A DNA stretch of 35,829 nucleotides. Source: a virus. Location: positions 1 to 35,829 of IMG/VR virus record IMGVR_UViG_3300031951_000597; one strand, given 5' to 3'. The notes under the pieces were generated by a model that ran no database searches, was not told where the DNA came from, and saw nothing but the letters and a program-made list of their open reading frames with translations. Shown in pieces: positions 33,931 through 35,829 of the stretch. A program made the translations under genes and the position numbers. Each line of letters starts with the position of its first letter. The stretch's first letter is position 1.

Positions 33931-34449
33931 ATGCCAGTCGGTACGATTCAGACGATCACCCAGGCCGAGTATGCGCGCCGGCGCGGGTGCACCGAGGGCG
34001 CCGTGCGCCGCGCCGTGCGCGACGGCCGGATCTCGCTCATCGATGGCCGCATCGACCCAGTCGCTGCGGATGCCCAGTGGCTGCGCAACACGCGGGTGCG
34101 CGCCGGCAGCCGGCCAGCCGAGGACGCCAACCTGGCGAGCGCTCGCGGCTCGAGCGGCGGCCGCGGCCGCGACGACGAGGCGGACGACTACTGGACGAGC
34201 AAAGGGCGGCGCGAGCGCGCCGAGGCCGAGCTGGCCGAGCTGAAGCTGGCCGAGCAGCGCGGCGAGCTGGTGCGCGCGGCCGACGTTCGCGCCCAGCACG
34301 CCGGGCGGCTGGCGATGCTGCGCGAGAGTCTGCTGCAGCTGCCGGCGCGCATGGCGCCGCTGCTGGCCGTCGAGGGCGACGCGGCCCGGTGCCACGACAT
34401 CCTGCAGCGCGAGCTGCATGGCGTGCTCGAGCTCGCCACCCAGGCCTGA
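33931..34449 (+). CDS. Terminase small subunit, Nu1-like
   Basis: A 172-aa DNA-recognition subunit. Residues 1-50 form a winged helix-turn-helix (ITQAEYARRRGCTEGAVRRA, VRDGRISLIDGRIDPVAADA), as in lambda Nu1. An Arg/Gly-rich linker follows, then a helical oligomerisation region (RRERAEAELAELKLAEQRGE) and a C-terminal part that should bind the large subunit. It is immediately followed (2 nt) by terL. The ATG at 33931 has a weak Shine-Dalgarno sequence but is the only suitable start before the HTH. Confidence 0.87.
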   Translation: MPVGTIQTITQAEYARRRGCTEGAVRRAVRDGRISLIDGRIDPVAADAQWLRNTRVRAGSRPAEDANLASARGSSGGRGRDDEADDYWTSKGRRERAEAELAELKLAEQRGELVRAADVRAQHAGRLAMLRESLLQLPARMAPLLAVEGDAARCHDILQRELHGVLELATQA

Positions 34450-34451
34450 CG

Positions 34452-35829
34452 ATGGGCGCGCGCGAACCGGTCGAGCTGGTCGATGCCAAGGCGCTGATCG
34501 ACGCGCTGTGGCGCGAGTTCATGGCGCCGCCGGCCGCCGGCACCGTAACGCAGTGGGCCGAGCGCAACCGCGTGCTGTCGGGCAAGGACTCGGCCGAGCC
34601 GGGCCCGTATCGCGTCGCGCGCACGCCGTACTCGCGCGAGCCCATGGATTGCCTGAGCCAGACGAGCCCGGTGGTCGAGGTGGTGCTGCAGTGGGGCGCG
34701 CAGACGTCGAAGACGACGATCGGCAGCAACTGGCTGGGCTACCTGGTGGACGTGAACCCGGGCCCGATCATGATCGTGCAGCCCACGATCGACCTGGCCA
34801 AGCGCTACAGCCGCCAGCGCCTGGCGCCGATGGTCGAGGAGTCGCCGGCGCTGCGGCGTCGCATCCGCGAGAACCGCTCGCGCGACGAGGCCAACACCAC
34901 GCTGCTCAAGGAGTTCACCGGCGGCTTCATGGCGGTGGCCGGGGCCAACAGCGCGGCCGGCCTGCGCTCGATGCCGGTGCGCGACCTGTTCCTGGACGAG
35001 ATCGACGGCTACCCGCTCGACGTCGACGGCGAGGGTGATCCGGTCAAGCTGGCGGAGGCGCGGCAGTCGACGTTCAGCCGGCGCAAGCGCCTGCTGACCA
35101 GCACGCCGACCACGAAGGGCTTTTCGCGCATCGAGCAGCGCTACCTGGCGAGCGACCGCTGCCGCTACCACGTGCCGTGCCCGCACTGCGCCGAGCTGCA
35201 GCCGCTCGAGTGGGGTGCCGACAAGCCGCACGGCATCAAGTGGGACCGCGATCCCGACGGCCACGCCCGGCCCGAGACGGTGCGCTACGTCTGCCGGGCG
35301 TGCGGCGTGGAGATCGCCGAGCACCACAAGACCGCCATGCTGGCCGCCGGCCGATGGGTGGCCGAGTCGCCCGGGGCATCGGACGGGCGGGTGCGTGGCT
35401 TCCACCTGTCGTCGCTCTACAGCCCGCTGGGCTGGCTGAGCTGGGCCGAGCTGGTGACCGAGTGGGAGGCGGCGATGGCCGCCGCCCGTACCGGCGACGT
35501 GAGCCTGCTGCGCGTGTTCGTCAACACGCGGCTGGCCGAGACGTTCGAGGAGCAGGGCGACCGGGCCGACGAGCACTCCCTGCGCCGTCGCGCGACCGAC
35601 ATCCCCATGGGGGTCGTCACCTGGGGACTGTTCGTCTGCACGGTCGGGGCCGACGTGCAGGGCGATCGCATCGAGGCGTATCGCTGGGCCTGGGGGCGCG
35701 GTCTCGAGCGGCAGATTGTCGAGCGCGCGGTCTTCTACGGCGACCCGTCGCAGGCCGAGACCGAGCCCGGCAGCCCCTGGGCGGCGCTTACCGAGTGGCG
35801 CAGGGCGCCGGTGCTGCACGCCAGCGGCA
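34452..35829 (+). CDS. Terminase large subunit, N-terminal part (partial)
   Basis: The ATPase half of a GpA-family terminase, running off the window end and continuing at base 1. Walker A-like WGAQTSKTT is at residues 81-89 and Walker B LFLDEID at 179-185; STPTTKGF (217-224) is the coupling motif. CPHC and CRAC pairs (about residues 243-246 and 283-286) form a zinc-ribbon-like element. With the part at 1-951 the whole is 699 aa. Its last 229 bases here repeat the window start with three synonymous differences. Confidence 0.95.
   Translation, partial: MGAREPVELVDAKALIDALWREFMAPPAAGTVTQWAERNRVLSGKDSAEPGPYRVARTPYSREPMDCLSQTSPVVEVVLQWGAQTSKTTIGSNWLGYLVDVNPGPIMIVQPTIDLAKRYSRQRLAPMVEESPALRRRIRENRSRDEANTTLLKEFTGGFMAVAGANSAAGLRSMPVRDLFLDEIDGYPLDVDGEGDPVKLAEARQSTFSRRKRLLTSTPTTKGFSRIEQRYLASDRCRYHVPCPHCAELQPLEWGADKPHGIKWDRDPDGHARPETVRYVCRACGVEIAEHHKTAMLAAGRWVAESPGASDGRVRGFHLSSLYSPLGWLSWAELVTEWEAAMAAARTGDVSLLRVFVNTRLAETFEEQGDRADEHSLRRRATDIPMGVVTWGLFVCTVGADVQGDRIEAYRWAWGRGLERQIVERAVFYGDPSQAETEPGSPWAALTEWRRAPVLHASG
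35601..35829. repeat. Terminal redundancy, right copy
   Basis: Counterpart of 1-229. Differences at 35603, 35636 and 35702. Joining the contig here closes a circle of about 35,600 bp and restores an uninterrupted terL frame. Confidence 0.9.

Overview
The window is one near-complete temperate siphovirus genome (lambda-like, HK97-fold capsid, long tail) at high GC. Many GTG starts, 1- and 4-base gene overlaps and a tRNA-Leu-derived attachment site suggest a high-GC proteobacterial host; Burkholderiales or a relative is my guess, not shown. The last 229 bases repeat the first 229 (offset 35,600) with three differences, all synonymous. The terminase gene reads in frame across the join, so the molecule is best read as a circle of about 35.6 kb opened inside terL.

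Layout, rightward strand. 1-951: C-terminal part of the large terminase. 945-8072: Mor-like regulator, connector candidate, portal, two unrecognised virion proteins, two small proteins, and a fused prohead protease/major capsid protein. 8115-11268: neck and tail genes, ending in a tail-chaperone pair joined by a programmed -1 frameshift. 11281-19051: tape measure, distal tail protein with an inserted lectin-like domain, glycine-rich fibre/adhesin and fibre-assembly-like protein. 19062-20531: lysis cassette of membrane protein, holin, SAR endolysin and nested Rz/Rz1 spanins. 20659-20714: attP, the 3' half of a tRNA-Leu(CAA).

Leftward strand, 28481 down to 20738: one tightly packed operon driven by a sigma70-type promoter at 28514-28542. 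It encodes small phage proteins, a dNMP kinase, an HNH protein, two MazG-like paralogues, a HAD phosphatase, an ASCH-like protein, an excisionase candidate and the tyrosine integrase. The immunity region (28482-29481) holds a repressor without a peptidase domain, a divergent Cro-like gene, and operators of the form ATGCG-N4-CGCAT placed between the -35 and -10 boxes of both early promoters.

The rightward early operon (29260-33815) leads through a KOW-domain protein to a Toprim/VirE-type primase-helicase. Next comes a symmetric array of 9-bp repeats and hairpins (32548-32829), the best candidate for the replication origin, and then two phage proteins and the small and large terminase genes. 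The most unusual items are the dyad-symmetric repeat array, a 47-bp element duplicated directly in front of two head-gene start codons, and a MazG-like gene duplication whose 5' part has been kept about 96% identical.
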